From NCBI GenBank assembly GCA_031373255.1, contig JANMMJ010000003.1, forward strand, positions 39,947-103,946: 64,000 nucleotides of DNA. Direction: 5' to 3'. Below, piece after piece: positions 42,189-51,565 of this stretch; the first letter of the stretch is position 1, and the number at the start of each line of letters is the position of its first letter. The stretch is from JANMMJ01 sp031373255 (GTDB taxonomy: Bacteria > Pseudomonadota > Alphaproteobacteria > Rhizobiales > Aestuariivirgaceae). The notes under the pieces are model-generated. The model did not search any database, had not been told where the DNA came from, and was given only the letters and a program-made list of their open reading frames with translations. A program made the translations under genes and the position numbers.

Positions 42189-42697
42189 GCCGCACCATTC
42201 TGGTGCTCGGGGGGGCGCGGTCCGGCAAGAGCCGCTTCGCCGAGGGTATTGCTGCTGGCCATCAAGGCGAGAAAACCTATCTGGCAACTTCCGAAATCTT
42301 CGATGATGAGACGCGGCTGCGGATTGACCGGCATGTGGCGCAGCGGGGTGCTGGCTGGCAAACGGTGGAAGAACCGCTCGACCTGTCCGGCGCTCTTGAG
42401 CGGCTTGCGGGGACAAACAGCTTTGTGCTGGTCGAGTGCGTGACCATCTGGATCAACAATCTGATGCATCATGACAGGGACGTGGCCGCACACGTCACGC
42501 GCCTTTGTGAAGTGTTGGCTAAAATGCAGGGGACGCTCGTGCTGGTGTCCAATGAGGTGGGACTCGGCATTGTGCCCGACAACGCACTGGCGCGGCGGTT
42601 TCGGGATGAAGCGGGCAGGGCCAACCAGCTTATCGCCGAGGCCGCTGGTGAGGTTTATTTCGTTGCCGCTGGGCTCCCGATGGCACTCAAAAAATGA
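42185..42697 (+). CDS. cobU: Adenosylcobinamide kinase/adenosylcobinamide-phosphate guanylyltransferase
   Basis: A 170-residue bifunctional enzyme (CobU, called CobP in aerobic-pathway organisms) that phosphorylates adenosylcobinamide and then adds GMP, in nucleotide-loop assembly of coenzyme B12. It has P-loop GGARSGKS (9-16), the guanylylated-His region RIDRHVAQRGAGW (about 46-58) and NEVGLGIVP. Its 3' end overlaps the convergent cbiB gene by 11 bases. Confidence 0.95.
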   Translation: MSRTILVLGGARSGKSRFAEGIAAGHQGEKTYLATSEIFDDETRLRIDRHVAQRGAGWQTVEEPLDLSGALERLAGTNSFVLVECVTIWINNLMHHDRDVAAHVTRLCEVLAKMQGTLVLVSNEVGLGIVPDNALARRFRDEAGRANQLIAEAAGEVYFVAAGLPMALKK

Positions 42698-43640
42698 GTG
42701 CGAGTACTATTGTCAACCCTGCGAGAAGCAAAAGGCTGCGGTCATAGAGCTGCAGGCTCTTCCTGATATCGTCATTGGCGAGCGTGCTGCGGCCATCGCC
42801 CATGGTTGCCAGATCGACGTTGCGGCCTTGATAGGAGCGCGGGCCGCCGAGCTGGATTCCGAGGGCGCCTGCCAGTGCAGCCTCAGGCCAGCCGGCGTTG
42901 GGCGATACATGCTGAGAGGCATCGCGCCACATGGCATCAAGGGCCCTTCGGGCGCGGCCGCGATCGGAAAGCCAGGCCGCTCCGGCGAAAAGCAGTCCGG
43001 TGAGGCGCGAACAGGGCAGGTTCACCAGATCGTCGAGTCTTGCAGCAGCCCAGCCAAAATGCAGATAGCGCGGCGATTTGTGGCCGATCATCGAATCGGC
43101 GGTGTTGATCGCCTTGTAAAGTGCGATGCCCGGTAGCCCGCCAACGGCCAGCCAAAAGGCCGGGGCGACAATGCCATCCGAGGTGTTTTCAGCCAGGCTC
43201 TCGAGTGCCGCGCGGGACACGCCCGATTCGTCGAGGCTCGCCGGGTCGCGGCCGACGATCATTGAGACGGCGGTCCTCGCCTGATCGATGGAATTGTCGA
43301 GTGCCGTGACAACTGCCATCACGTGTTCGCGCATGGATTTCTGGGCGAGGAAGGGAACGGCGAGCAGCGCCTCAATCAGCCAGCCGAAGGGCAGGGCTCG
43401 CGCCAGTTGAGCGACAATCCAGCTCGCGATGAGTGTTATCCCCAGCAACAGCGCCAGACCGGCAACGCCCCGCAGCCGGCTCTCGAACTGCGGTGCAGAA
43501 GGCTGGTTCAGCAGCCGTTCAATCAAGCCCGTCAGATTGCCGATCCATTCCACCGGATGGCCGATGGCGCGATGAAGTGCTGCCGGATAGCCGAAGACAC
43601 GCTCGATCAGGAGAGCGGCGGCGGTGGCGGCAAAGTTCAT
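42687..43640 (-). CDS. cbiB: Adenosylcobinamide-phosphate synthase (CbiB/CobD)
   Basis: A 317-residue integral membrane enzyme that attaches the aminopropanol arm to adenosylcobyric acid. It has several membrane helices and the conserved RDPASLDESGVSRAALESLAENTSDGIVAPAFW region (in pattern, about 130-162) and YKAINTADSMIGHKSPRY. It is the last gene of cobA-cobB-cobQ-cbiB; the ATG overlaps the cobQ stop by four bases. Confidence 0.95.
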   Translation of the reverse strand: MNFAATAAALLIERVFGYPAALHRAIGHPVEWIGNLTGLIERLLNQPSAPQFESRLRGVAGLALLLGITLIASWIVAQLARALPFGWLIEALLAVPFLAQKSMREHVMAVVTALDNSIDQARTAVSMIVGRDPASLDESGVSRAALESLAENTSDGIVAPAFWLAVGGLPGIALYKAINTADSMIGHKSPRYLHFGWAAARLDDLVNLPCSRLTGLLFAGAAWLSDRGRARRALDAMWRDASQHVSPNAGWPEAALAGALGIQLGGPRSYQGRNVDLATMGDGRSTLANDDIRKSLQLYDRSLLLLAGLTIVLALIF

Positions 43641-45103
43641 GGCATGACGTCGCTGGCAAAGGACAGCAGCCGGTCAATATCGACATGGCAGGCGAGATGG
43701 TCCGCCAGATCGTCAAGTGTCTGTTCGATCACGTCATCATAGGCGAGATGGCTCGGTGTAGTTCCAAGGCTGCCCAGGAATGCCGAACGGAACCGGTCGG
43801 ATGCAAAACAGCCGTGCAGGTAAGTGCCCATGATGCGGCCGCTGGTAGAAATGGCTCCATCCGGGCTGTCGCCGATGCGGGAAAACGGCCGGGTGCAATC
43901 GGGGCCTGCCGTTGTGCCCAGATGAATTTCATATCCCGTCAGGGCTTGACCGGTCGGGACGTGCGTCGCGTCAACTCTGGTGAGGGTCTTGTCCTTCAAA
44001 AGCGTGGTACTGACGTTGAGAAGCTCTAATCCCGGAACCGAACCTGCCGGTCCCTCGATACCTTGCGGATCATCGATTTGCCGGCCGAGCATCTGATACC
44101 CGCCGCACAATCCCAGAACTGCGCCACCGTGTCTGGCGTGAGCGAGAATGTCGGTATCCCAGCCCTCTGCACGAAGTGCCGACAGGTCAGATACAGTCGA
44201 TTTGGAGCCGGGAATGATAATGAGATCACATGGGGGGATTGGTGTGCCGGGCGCCACCATGGTGAGGGTGACGCCGGGTTCCAGCCTGAGGGGATCAAGA
44301 TCATCGAAATTGGCGATGCGTGGCAGGCGCGGCACGGCGATGCGGAAGTCCCCCTTGCCATCGGTGCGGGCATTCGCAAGGGCAACAGAGTCCTCGGCGG
44401 GCAATTTCGCGGCAGCTGGGAAATGTGGAACAATTCCAAGGCAGGGTACGCCAGAGAGTTTTTCGGACAAGGTCATGCCCTCAGAAAAGAGTCGAGGATC
44501 GCCATGGAAGTTGTTGATCAGGAATCCTTTTAGACGCTCGCGGTCTTCGTCCGAGATGATCTGGAAGGTCCCGGCAATCGAGGCAATGACGCCGCCGCGA
44601 TGAATATCGCCGATCAGGATGGCATTGACCCGGGCTGCATGTGCAAATCCCATATTGGCCAGATCGCCTTCCCGCAGATTGATTTCAGCGGGGCTTCCGG
44701 CACCCTCGACGATGACGAGATCGGCATCGCGGCTGAGTTCGCGGTAGCTTTCAAGGATGGCAGGGAGATATTCGGGGCGTTTGCGAAAATAGTCACGGGC
44801 CGAAAGTGTTTCTGCCAGGCGGCCCTGCACGATGACCTGCGCTCCGGTGCCCGATTCCGGCTTGAGAAGGACGGGGTTCATATGAATGGTGGTATCGGTG
44901 CGGGCGGCGCGGGCCTGAAGCGCCTGGGCGCGGCCGATTTCGCCGCCATCTATGGTAACTGCGGCATTGTTGGACATGTTTTGCGGCTTGAAGGGCCTGA
45001 CGCGCAGTCCGCGATTGGCAAAGAGCCGGCAAAGCCCCGCTGCAATAAGGGATTTTCCGACATCGGAGCCGGTTCCCATGAGCATGATGGCGCGCGTTCT
45101 CAT
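43637..45103 (-). CDS. cobQ: Cobyric acid synthase
   Basis: A 488-residue amidotransferase that amidates the b, d, e and g side chains of adenosylcobyrinic acid a,c-diamide. The N-terminal P-loop-like half begins MRTRAIMLMGTGSDVGKS (GTGSDVGKS at 10-18). The C-terminal glutamine amidotransferase has the nucleophile Cys in VLGLCGGYQMLG (about 334) and late His in YEIHLG and YLHGCFAS. It overlaps cobB and cbiB by four bases each, so translation is coupled along the operon. Confidence 0.96.
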   Translation of the reverse strand: MRTRAIMLMGTGSDVGKSLIAAGLCRLFANRGLRVRPFKPQNMSNNAAVTIDGGEIGRAQALQARAARTDTTIHMNPVLLKPESGTGAQVIVQGRLAETLSARDYFRKRPEYLPAILESYRELSRDADLVIVEGAGSPAEINLREGDLANMGFAHAARVNAILIGDIHRGGVIASIAGTFQIISDEDRERLKGFLINNFHGDPRLFSEGMTLSEKLSGVPCLGIVPHFPAAAKLPAEDSVALANARTDGKGDFRIAVPRLPRIANFDDLDPLRLEPGVTLTMVAPGTPIPPCDLIIIPGSKSTVSDLSALRAEGWDTDILAHARHGGAVLGLCGGYQMLGRQIDDPQGIEGPAGSVPGLELLNVSTTLLKDKTLTRVDATHVPTGQALTGYEIHLGTTAGPDCTRPFSRIGDSPDGAISTSGRIMGTYLHGCFASDRFRSAFLGSLGTTPSHLAYDDVIEQTLDDLADHLACHVDIDRLLSFASDVMP

Positions 45104-46368
45104 GCGATCACGTGAGCGTAGGAGCCCATGATCCGGTTGCGGCAGAGGCCCATCGGCGTGAGATCCCGGCCAGCGGCGTCACTCGCTTGAAACAGCGGTT
45201 CGGCCGCGCCCTGCCAGTCGATGTTGGAGTAGTGAAACTCGTGACAACGCAGTTTTCCCGGGAACGGCAGCCGGTTCTGGTGGGTTAGCTGGCGGTAGCC
45301 GAGATGCAATTTTCGCGTGGCGAAAGTCGTGCCCAGAGGCAGCAGGCCCGCCATGTGGTGCCGCTCGCCTGCCGCATCGATGAGATATTCGCCCAGCACC
45401 ATGAAGCCGCCGCACTCGCCATAGATCAGCGCTGAGGCATTGCGCAATCCGCGGTGAAACTTTGCTGCCTGGGCCAGCCTTCCTGCATGAAGCTCCGGGT
45501 AGCCTCCTGGCAGGTAAATCGCATCGACACCTGATGGGGGCGCCTCATTGGCAAGGGGAGAGAACAAGGTGATGGCAGCGCCCGCAGCACGCCAGGCATC
45601 GAGAACATGCGGATAGGCAAAGGCGAAGGCATCGTCCTTGGCCACGGCGATGGTCTGGCCCAGCGGCGGCAGGCCGAACTTGGCGTCGGGATGCGGAATA
45701 TCGCGGGCGAGATCGGCCAGCAGGTGGATATTGATTGTTTCGGTGACTTTTCGTGCGGCAATTTCGATAAATTCTTCCAGGCCCTCATTCTCGGAGGCCT
45801 GCACCAGACCCAGATGCCGCGATGGCAAGACCAGCACTTCGTCGCGCATGACAATGCCCACGACAGGGACGCCGCTTGCGTCAAGAGACGTGGTCAGCAT
45901 GTCGCGGTGGCGCGGACTGGCAACGCGGTTGAGAATTACTCCCGCAATGCTCACGCCCGGCCGAAAAGTCGCAAAACCATGCACAAGTGCGGCCACCGAT
46001 TGCGCCTGATGGCTGGCATCAACAACCAGCAATACCGGAAGGCCCAGATCCTGGGCGACGTCAGCCGATGAGCCCCGGCCATTTTCGGGACCGTCGAACA
46101 GGCCCATGACACCTTCAATAACGACGAGGCTTTTGCCAAGATTGCGTAGCAGCCCGCGCATTTCATTTGGTGTCATCGCCCAGCCATCGAGGTTGTAGCA
46201 TTTGGTGCCCGTGGCAGCCTCATGGAAGCGGGGATCGATATAATCGGGGCCAACCTTCGCCGAGCCAACATCGATGCGATGGTTGCGCAGCGCCCGCAGC
46301 AGGCCGAGGGTCACCACCGTCTTGCCGCTGCCGGAGCTGGCTGCGGCAATGATCAGGCCTTTAGCCAA
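45100..46368 (-). CDS. cobB: Cobyrinic acid a,c-diamide synthase (CobB/CbiA)
   Basis: A 422-residue amidotransferase. The start is at TTG 46368, giving LAKGLIIAAASSGSGKTVV with the P-loop SGSGKT (about 13-18). VGPDYIDPRFHEAATG is the CobB/CbiA signature (about 41-56). The glutaminase Cys lies in YGECGGFMVLGE. It adds amides to the a and c carboxylates of hydrogenobyrinate or cobyrinate. An open frame to 46494 would lie inside cobA. The start overlaps the end of cobA by eight bases. Confidence 0.93.
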   Translation of the reverse strand: MAKGLIIAAASSGSGKTVVTLGLLRALRNHRIDVGSAKVGPDYIDPRFHEAATGTKCYNLDGWAMTPNEMRGLLRNLGKSLVVIEGVMGLFDGPENGRGSSADVAQDLGLPVLLVVDASHQAQSVAALVHGFATFRPGVSIAGVILNRVASPRHRDMLTTSLDASGVPVVGIVMRDEVLVLPSRHLGLVQASENEGLEEFIEIAARKVTETINIHLLADLARDIPHPDAKFGLPPLGQTIAVAKDDAFAFAYPHVLDAWRAAGAAITLFSPLANEAPPSGVDAIYLPGGYPELHAGRLAQAAKFHRGLRNASALIYGECGGFMVLGEYLIDAAGERHHMAGLLPLGTTFATRKLHLGYRQLTHQNRLPFPGKLRCHEFHYSNIDWQGAAEPLFQASDAAGRDLTPMGLCRNRIMGSYAHVIA

Positions 46369-47215
46369 TGGCGTTGTTCCGCAGGCCGTCCTTGTACCAG
46401 TCGAGCAGGGGGCGCCAATCGGAGATTCGGCCAACGACGACGATGGCGGGCGTGGGCGGTTCGTTTGACTTGAGAAACGCGTCCGTCTGCCCAAGCGTGG
46501 TTTCCAGCACCGATTGATGCGGCATGGTGGCGTTGGAAACGATCGTCACCGGGTCATCGGGACTGCGGCCAGCTTCACGCAAGGCTTCAGAGATTTCGTT
46601 CAAGTGCTTGACTGCCATATACATTACGATCACCGGCGAGGCCATCGCGACGGCCTTCCAGTTGACGCTGGCCGGCATTTTTCCACTTGCATCGTGGCCG
46701 GTCAGGAAGATCACCGAATGATTGGTGTCGCGGTGAGTGGCGGGCATGCCGGCATAGGCGAGACCGCCGACGCCCGAGGTAATGCCGGGCACAATGCGAA
46801 ACGGGATGCCGGCTTCGGCCAGTTGCTGGCTTTCTTCGCCTCCCCGGCCGAACATGAAAGGATCGCCGCCCTTGAGCCGCAGGACCCGCTTTCCGGACTT
46901 GGCTAGGTCGATCAACCGGTAGGAGATATCCTTCTGGGTCGGCGAGGGCTTGCCGCCGCGTTTGCCGGCATATTCGAGTTCTGCGCCAAGTCTGGTCCAG
47001 CGGAGAATGTCAGGATTGACGAGCGCGTCATACACAATGACATCGCAGTTCTGCATGGCGTGGTAGCAGAGCAAGGACATCAGGCCGGGCGCTCCGGGGC
47101 CCGCGCCCACAAGCCATACCCAACCCGGCTCGAAAACCGGAAACGGTTCGGCGTCGAGGCGTGAAAAGCCTGTGGCAGACACTGCCCTATCTGCCCAGTC
47201 TTCCACCGATTTCAT
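46361..47215 (-). CDS. cobA: Uroporphyrinogen-III C-methyltransferase
   Basis: A 284-residue SUMT that makes precorrin-2 from uroporphyrinogen III with two SAM methyl groups. It has WVWLVGAGPGAPGLMSLLC (start of the methyltransferase fold), YAGKRGGKPSPTQ, RLKGGDPFMFGRGGEE and IPGITSGVGG-type active-site loops (IVPGITSGVGGLAYAG). The ATG at 47215 was taken; ATG 47230 is also in frame. It heads the reverse cob operon and is divergent from cbiD. Confidence 0.94.
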   Translation of the reverse strand: MKSVEDWADRAVSATGFSRLDAEPFPVFEPGWVWLVGAGPGAPGLMSLLCYHAMQNCDVIVYDALVNPDILRWTRLGAELEYAGKRGGKPSPTQKDISYRLIDLAKSGKRVLRLKGGDPFMFGRGGEESQQLAEAGIPFRIVPGITSGVGGLAYAGMPATHRDTNHSVIFLTGHDASGKMPASVNWKAVAMASPVIVMYMAVKHLNEISEALREAGRSPDDPVTIVSNATMPHQSVLETTLGQTDAFLKSNEPPTPAIVVVGRISDWRPLLDWYKDGLRNNAIG

Positions 47216-47251
47216 TGGTCCGCGGCCCATGGCTCTATATACAATGGCTTG

Positions 47252-48305
47252 ATGCGAATGGAGAAGCCCGAAGGACAGTTAAGACGCGGCTGGACCACTG
47301 GCGCATGTGCAACTGCGGCAACGAAGGCCGCTTATGCGGCATTGCTCACCGGCGCATTTCGCGACCCCGTCAGCATTGTCCTGCCGAAGGGCGAAACACC
47401 GTCATTTGTGCTGGCATTGCGGGAGCGTGGCGATGGCTGGGCGCGGGCAGGGATCATCAAGGACGCCGGCGATGATCCAGACGTCACCCATGGCTGCATG
47501 GTCATTTCCACGGTGCGCCGACAAGGCACAGGTATCAGTTTCAAGGCAGGCGATGGCGTCGGAATTGTTACAAAGGCAGGACTTCCCGTGGCCGTGGGGG
47601 AACCGGCGATCAATCCGGTGCCGCGCGAAATGATGCGACAGGTGATCGCCGAACTTGGCGGGCCGCAGGACGTGGAGATCGAAATTTCCATTCCCGGCGG
47701 GGAGGAGATCGCCCTCAAGACGTGGAATCCGCGCCTGGGCATCGCCGGGGGACTTTCGATTCTGGGCACGACGGGGATCGTCAATCCATTTTCCTGTGCG
47801 GCGTGGATCGCTTCAATCCACCGCGGGGTGGATGTGGCACGCGCCATGGGCCTTGGTCATATCGCGGGATGCACCGGTTCAACGTCAGAGGACGCGGTGA
47901 GGGCGCATCTGGGCCTGCCACTCGAAGCGATGATCGATATGGGCGACTTTGCCGGCGGACTTCTCAAATACCTGCGTGGGCACCCGGTGGCGCATGTAAC
48001 GATCGGTGGCGGCTTCGGCAAAATGGTCAAGCTGGCGCAGGGTGCTCTTGATCTCCATTCGGGACGAAGCCAGGTCGATTTTAGCTGGCTTTCCGGAATG
48101 CTGCCGCAGGCGCTTTCTGACGAAGTGCGCTCAGCAAACACGGCCCAGCAGGTTTTCGACATTTGCGCCAGTCGCGGCATTGCCATCGCGCCAGATATTG
48201 CGGCGCGCGCGCGATACCATGCGTGGCGTGTTGCGTGGCGTACCCATCGCCTGTCGGGCGGTGATTGTCGACCGGCAGGGGCGGATTGTTGCCGATGCGC
48301 AGTAG
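47252..48305 (+). pseudogene. cbiD: Cobalt-precorrin-5B C1-methyltransferase (CbiD), frameshifted near its 3' end
   Basis: CbiD methylates C1 during ring contraction; here it replaces CobF-type enzymes. From ATG 47252 the family features run intact: LRRGWTTGACATAATKAAY, GLPVAVGEPAINPVPREMM, LGTTGIVNPFSCAAWIASIH and ITIGGGFGKMVKLA-like text. At 48200-48214 a (CG)n run breaks the frame. The present frame runs to 48364 with an alien Cys-rich tail, whereas the +1 frame encodes the family-like end RGVPIACRAVIVDRQGRIVAD and stops at 48305, overlapping cobK by 11 bases. Two more bases in the run restore a 351-residue protein. Real slippage or base-calling error. Confidence 0.82.
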
Positions 48306-49038
48306 GACCGTGCTGGTTCTCGGCGGCACGGCCGAGGCACGCGAACTGGCCGGACTACTGCTAGAACGCGGTTTTGATCCGATGACATCGCTGGCCGGAG
48401 TCACGACGGCGCCAATCCTGCCACCCGGGCGCATTCGCAAGGGCGGCTTTGGCGGTGCACGGGAAATGGCGCGCTTCCTGGTAGAAAATGAGATTTTGGC
48501 CGTGGCAGACGCCACCCATCCTTACGCCGTGAAAATATCACAGAATGCCTTTGAAGCATCGCTGACTTCAGGCGTGCCATACTTGCGGCTGGAGCGGCCG
48601 GAATGGATGGCAAAGCCGGATGATCTTTGGCAGCCAGCCGACGACGTCAGTCATGCCGCGCGTCTTTTGCCCGTTGGCGCGCGCGCCCTGGTGACAACGG
48701 GCCGCAAGGATATCGAACCGTTCCTTGCCCTTACCGATGTGAGCGGGCTTATCCGCCTGATTGAGCCAGTCCCGCTGACGCTGCCCGGCAACTGGAAGTT
48801 CCTGCTGGATCGTCCGCCCTACACGCTCGCGCGTGAAAGGCTCCTGATGGAAGAGGAGCGTGTTACCATTGTCGTGACCAAGAATGCCGGGGGTCATGCA
48901 ACCAGGGCGAAGCTTGATGCAGCGCGTGAAAAAAAGATTCCGGTGATTATCGTAATGCGACCGCTCAAGCCTGAAGCGAAGAAATTCTGGCCAGCGGATT
49001 CCCTTGCCGATCACCTCGAGAAATCCTTAATTGCTTGA
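48295..49038 (+). CDS. cobK: Precorrin-6A reductase (CobK/CbiJ)
   Basis: A 247-residue NADPH-dependent reductase acting on the macrocycle after C1 methylation in cobalamin synthesis. It starts MRSRTVLVLGGTAEARELA (NADPH loop at about 8-13) and has DATHPYAVKISQNAFEA, VLVTTGRKDI-like and PYTLARERLLMEEERVTIVVTKNAGG (active-site region). The ATG at 48295 overlaps the restored cbiD stop, so the genes are coupled. An open frame extends further upstream to 48265 but without family support. Confidence 0.95.
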   Translation: MRSRTVLVLGGTAEARELAGLLLERGFDPMTSLAGVTTAPILPPGRIRKGGFGGAREMARFLVENEILAVADATHPYAVKISQNAFEASLTSGVPYLRLERPEWMAKPDDLWQPADDVSHAARLLPVGARALVTTGRKDIEPFLALTDVSGLIRLIEPVPLTLPGNWKFLLDRPPYTLARERLLMEEERVTIVVTKNAGGHATRAKLDAAREKKIPVIIVMRPLKPEAKKFWPADSLADHLEKSLIA

Positions 49039-49210
49039 CCCGCCCGCCGATCTCGGCTTGTCTAGCTGCGGGGTGTTCGCCTTGCGGGCATTCACGGGAG
49101 TAACAAATAAACAAGCGGTCTGCCCGGCCGGGCATTCGATGCGCAAAAAGAAAAACAGCATCGAGAACACGCGACAGGGGCCGACGCCAAGGATGAGAGA
49201 AGGAATTGGA

Positions 49211-50251
49211 ATGAAGAGCAAACTGCTTTCATGTGTTTTTGGCCTGGGCCTGACCCTTGCCGCAGCAGCGACGGCTTCCGCCGGTACGCTCGATGATGTG
49301 AAGACCAAGGGATTCCTGCAATGCGGTGTGAGCCAGGGTCTCGCCGGATTTTCGAACCCCGACAGCAGTAACAATTGGACCGGCATGGACGTGGACTTCT
49401 GCCGTGCCGTTGCGGCCGCTATTTTCAACGATCCGCAGAAGGTGAAGTTCACGCCTCTGTCGGCCAAGGAGCGCTTTACAGCGCTGCAATCGGGTGAAGT
49501 TGACATCCTGTCACGCAACTCGACCTGGACGATGAGCCGCGATACATCGCTTGGGCTGAAGTTCGCCGGCGTCATGTATTATGACGGTCAGGGCTTCATG
49601 GTGAAGAAGTCACTCGGCATCGATTCGGCGCTTAAACTGGATGGCGCCACGGTTTGCACCAACACCGGCACCACGACAGAACTGAACCTCGCCGACTACT
49701 TCAAGGCCAACAACATGAAGTATCAAGTTGTCGCCATTGAAGATGCGAACCAGGTGCGCCAGGCTTATGATGAAGGCCGCTGCGACATCTTCACGACGGA
49801 CCAGTCCGGCCTTTACGCCGAACGCCTGTCGCTGAAGACCCCCGAAGAACATATCGTGCTTCCGGAAATCATTTCCAAGGAACCGCTTGGACCGGTTGTG
49901 CGCCAGGGCGATGACGCATGGTTCAACGTGGTCAAGTGGACCTATTACGCACTGCTGACGGCGGAAGAATTCGGCATTACCCAGGCGAATGTCGACGAGA
50001 TGGCAAAGACCGCCACAAACCCGGAGATCAAGCGCATCCTCGGTGTGAAGAACGAGGATGGTTCGGCCGCGGGCTTCGGCACCGGCATCGGGCTTGACGA
50101 AGAGTGGATCGTGCACATTGTCAAGGCAGTGGGCAACTATGCCGAAGTGTTCGAGCGCAATGTCGGCGCCAACACGCCGTTGAAGATCTCGCGTGGCAAG
50201 AACGCGCTGTGGAGCCAGGGCGGCTTGCAATACGCCCCGCCAATCCGCTGA
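49211..50251 (+). CDS. aapJ: General L-amino-acid ABC transporter, binding protein AapJ
   Basis: A 346-residue periplasmic binding protein with a signal peptide ending ASA (residue 24). Segments typical of AapJ are VKTKGFLQCGVSQGLAGFSNPD, MDVDFCRAVAAAIF, SRNSTWTMSRDT and CVFTTDQSGLYAER-like text (DIFTTDQSGLYAERLSL). AapJ collects a broad range of L-amino acids for AapQMP. The ATG at 49211 follows AAGGAAT. A hairpin downstream separates it from aapQ and probably gives more binding protein than permease. Confidence 0.95.
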   Translation: MKSKLLSCVFGLGLTLAAAATASAGTLDDVKTKGFLQCGVSQGLAGFSNPDSSNNWTGMDVDFCRAVAAAIFNDPQKVKFTPLSAKERFTALQSGEVDILSRNSTWTMSRDTSLGLKFAGVMYYDGQGFMVKKSLGIDSALKLDGATVCTNTGTTTELNLADYFKANNMKYQVVAIEDANQVRQAYDEGRCDIFTTDQSGLYAERLSLKTPEEHIVLPEIISKEPLGPVVRQGDDAWFNVVKWTYYALLTAEEFGITQANVDEMAKTATNPEIKRILGVKNEDGSAAGFGTGIGLDEEWIVHIVKAVGNYAEVFERNVGANTPLKISRGKNALWSQGGLQYAPPIR

Positions 50252-50265
50252 TCCTAAAATTGGGA

Positions 50266-50289
50266 GAGCCCGGCCTCGCGCCGGGCTTT
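50266..50289 (+). terminator. Attenuator-like hairpin between aapJ and aapQ
   Basis: AGCCCGGC-ctcgc-GCCGGGCT (50267-50287) followed by a short T-run is a compact GC-rich hairpin 15 bases after the aapJ stop. A partial terminator here would raise aapJ over the rest of the operon, as is common for binding-protein genes. Confidence 0.65.
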
Positions 50290-50373
50290 CCACTACGTCC
50301 GACACCGACAAGACCGGATAGCCGGCAGATACCATGAGTGGGAGAGACGAGGCTCTAGAGGGGTTGGGAACGC

Positions 50374-51561
50374 ATGACCATTGCGGTCGAGTCGCGCGAT
50401 AGTGCGAAAGTATCGGTCTGGAACGATCCGAAATTCCGGGCAATTTTCTTTCAGGCAGTACTGGTCGCCGTCCTGCTTTTCCTGCTCTACGAAATAATCC
50501 AGAACACTCTCGCCAACCTGCAACGGCTGAACAAGGATTTAGGCTTCGCCTTCCTTTCAAAGTCAGCGGGCTTCGACATCATCCAGACGCTGATTCCCTA
50601 TACCAGCGCGTCGGGCTACGGTACGGCGCTGAAGGTCGGCTTCTACAATACCATCGTGATTTCGGTTCTCAGCATCATTGCGGCGACGATCATCGGCTTC
50701 ATCGTCGGCATCATGCGCCTTTCCAAAAACTGGCTGGTGGCGCGCATAGCCACCGTTTACATTGAGTTCTTCCGGAACATCCCGCTGCTGCTCCAAATCT
50801 TCATCTGGTACTCGCTGGTCGTGGTGCAATCGCTGCCGGCGCCCAAGGACGCGTGGAATCCGCTGGGTATCTTCTACCTGTCAAATCGCGGATTCATGAT
50901 GCCGATGCCCGAGTTCGGGGATGGCGCCTGGCTCGGACTGGCGGGGTTTGCCGCAGCAATTGCCGGCATCTGGGGCCTGCGCCGCTGGGCGAAACAGCGC
51001 CTGTTCGCCACCGGCCAGCCGTTTCCGGTGTTCTGGACATCGGTTGCAATGCTTGTCGGGTTGCCGCTACTTGGACTGGTAATCGCAGGCTTTCCGGTTA
51101 CCTTTGAAGTGCCGAAGAAAACTACATTCAGCTTCTCCGGCGGACTGGCGATCATTCCGGAGTTCATGGCCTTGTTCATGGCGCTGTCGGTCTATACCGC
51201 CACTTACATTGCAGAGGCGGTGCGGGCCGGCGTGCAGGCCGTCAGCCACGGCCAAACGGAAGCGGCAGGGGCACTTGGGCTGCGTTCAGGCGCTACATTG
51301 CGCCTCGTTGTCGTGCCGCAGGCGATGCGTGTCATTATCCCGCCGCTCGCTTCAACCTATCTGAGCCTCACCAAGAACTCGTCGCTGGCCGTGGCGATCG
51401 GGTATCCCGACCTGGTGGCGGTCGGCGGCACCGTGCTGAACCAGACGGGCAAGGCCATCGAAATCGTCAGCATCTGGATGATTGTCTATCTGACACTCAG
51501 CCTTCTGACCTCGCTCCTGATGAACTGGTTCAATGCGCGCATGAAACTGGTGGAGAGGTGA
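50374..51561 (+). CDS. aapQ: General L-amino-acid ABC transporter permease AapQ
   Basis: A 395-residue membrane protein, one of the two large permeases of the Aap system. It has an N-terminal helix (about 28-48), a long insertion between membrane segments (about 150-235) that distinguishes Aap permeases from the small HisM type, EFFRNIPLLLQIF (about 128-140) and the EAA loop EAVRAGVQAVSHGQTEAAGALGL. It works with AapM in the inner membrane. The ATG at 50374 was chosen; a weak ribosome site lies within GGGGTTGGG. Confidence 0.95.
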   Translation: MTIAVESRDSAKVSVWNDPKFRAIFFQAVLVAVLLFLLYEIIQNTLANLQRLNKDLGFAFLSKSAGFDIIQTLIPYTSASGYGTALKVGFYNTIVISVLSIIAATIIGFIVGIMRLSKNWLVARIATVYIEFFRNIPLLLQIFIWYSLVVVQSLPAPKDAWNPLGIFYLSNRGFMMPMPEFGDGAWLGLAGFAAAIAGIWGLRRWAKQRLFATGQPFPVFWTSVAMLVGLPLLGLVIAGFPVTFEVPKKTTFSFSGGLAIIPEFMALFMALSVYTATYIAEAVRAGVQAVSHGQTEAAGALGLRSGATLRLVVVPQAMRVIIPPLASTYLSLTKNSSLAVAIGYPDLVAVGGTVLNQTGKAIEIVSIWMIVYLTLSLLTSLLMNWFNARMKLVER

Positions 51562-51565
51562 GGCC

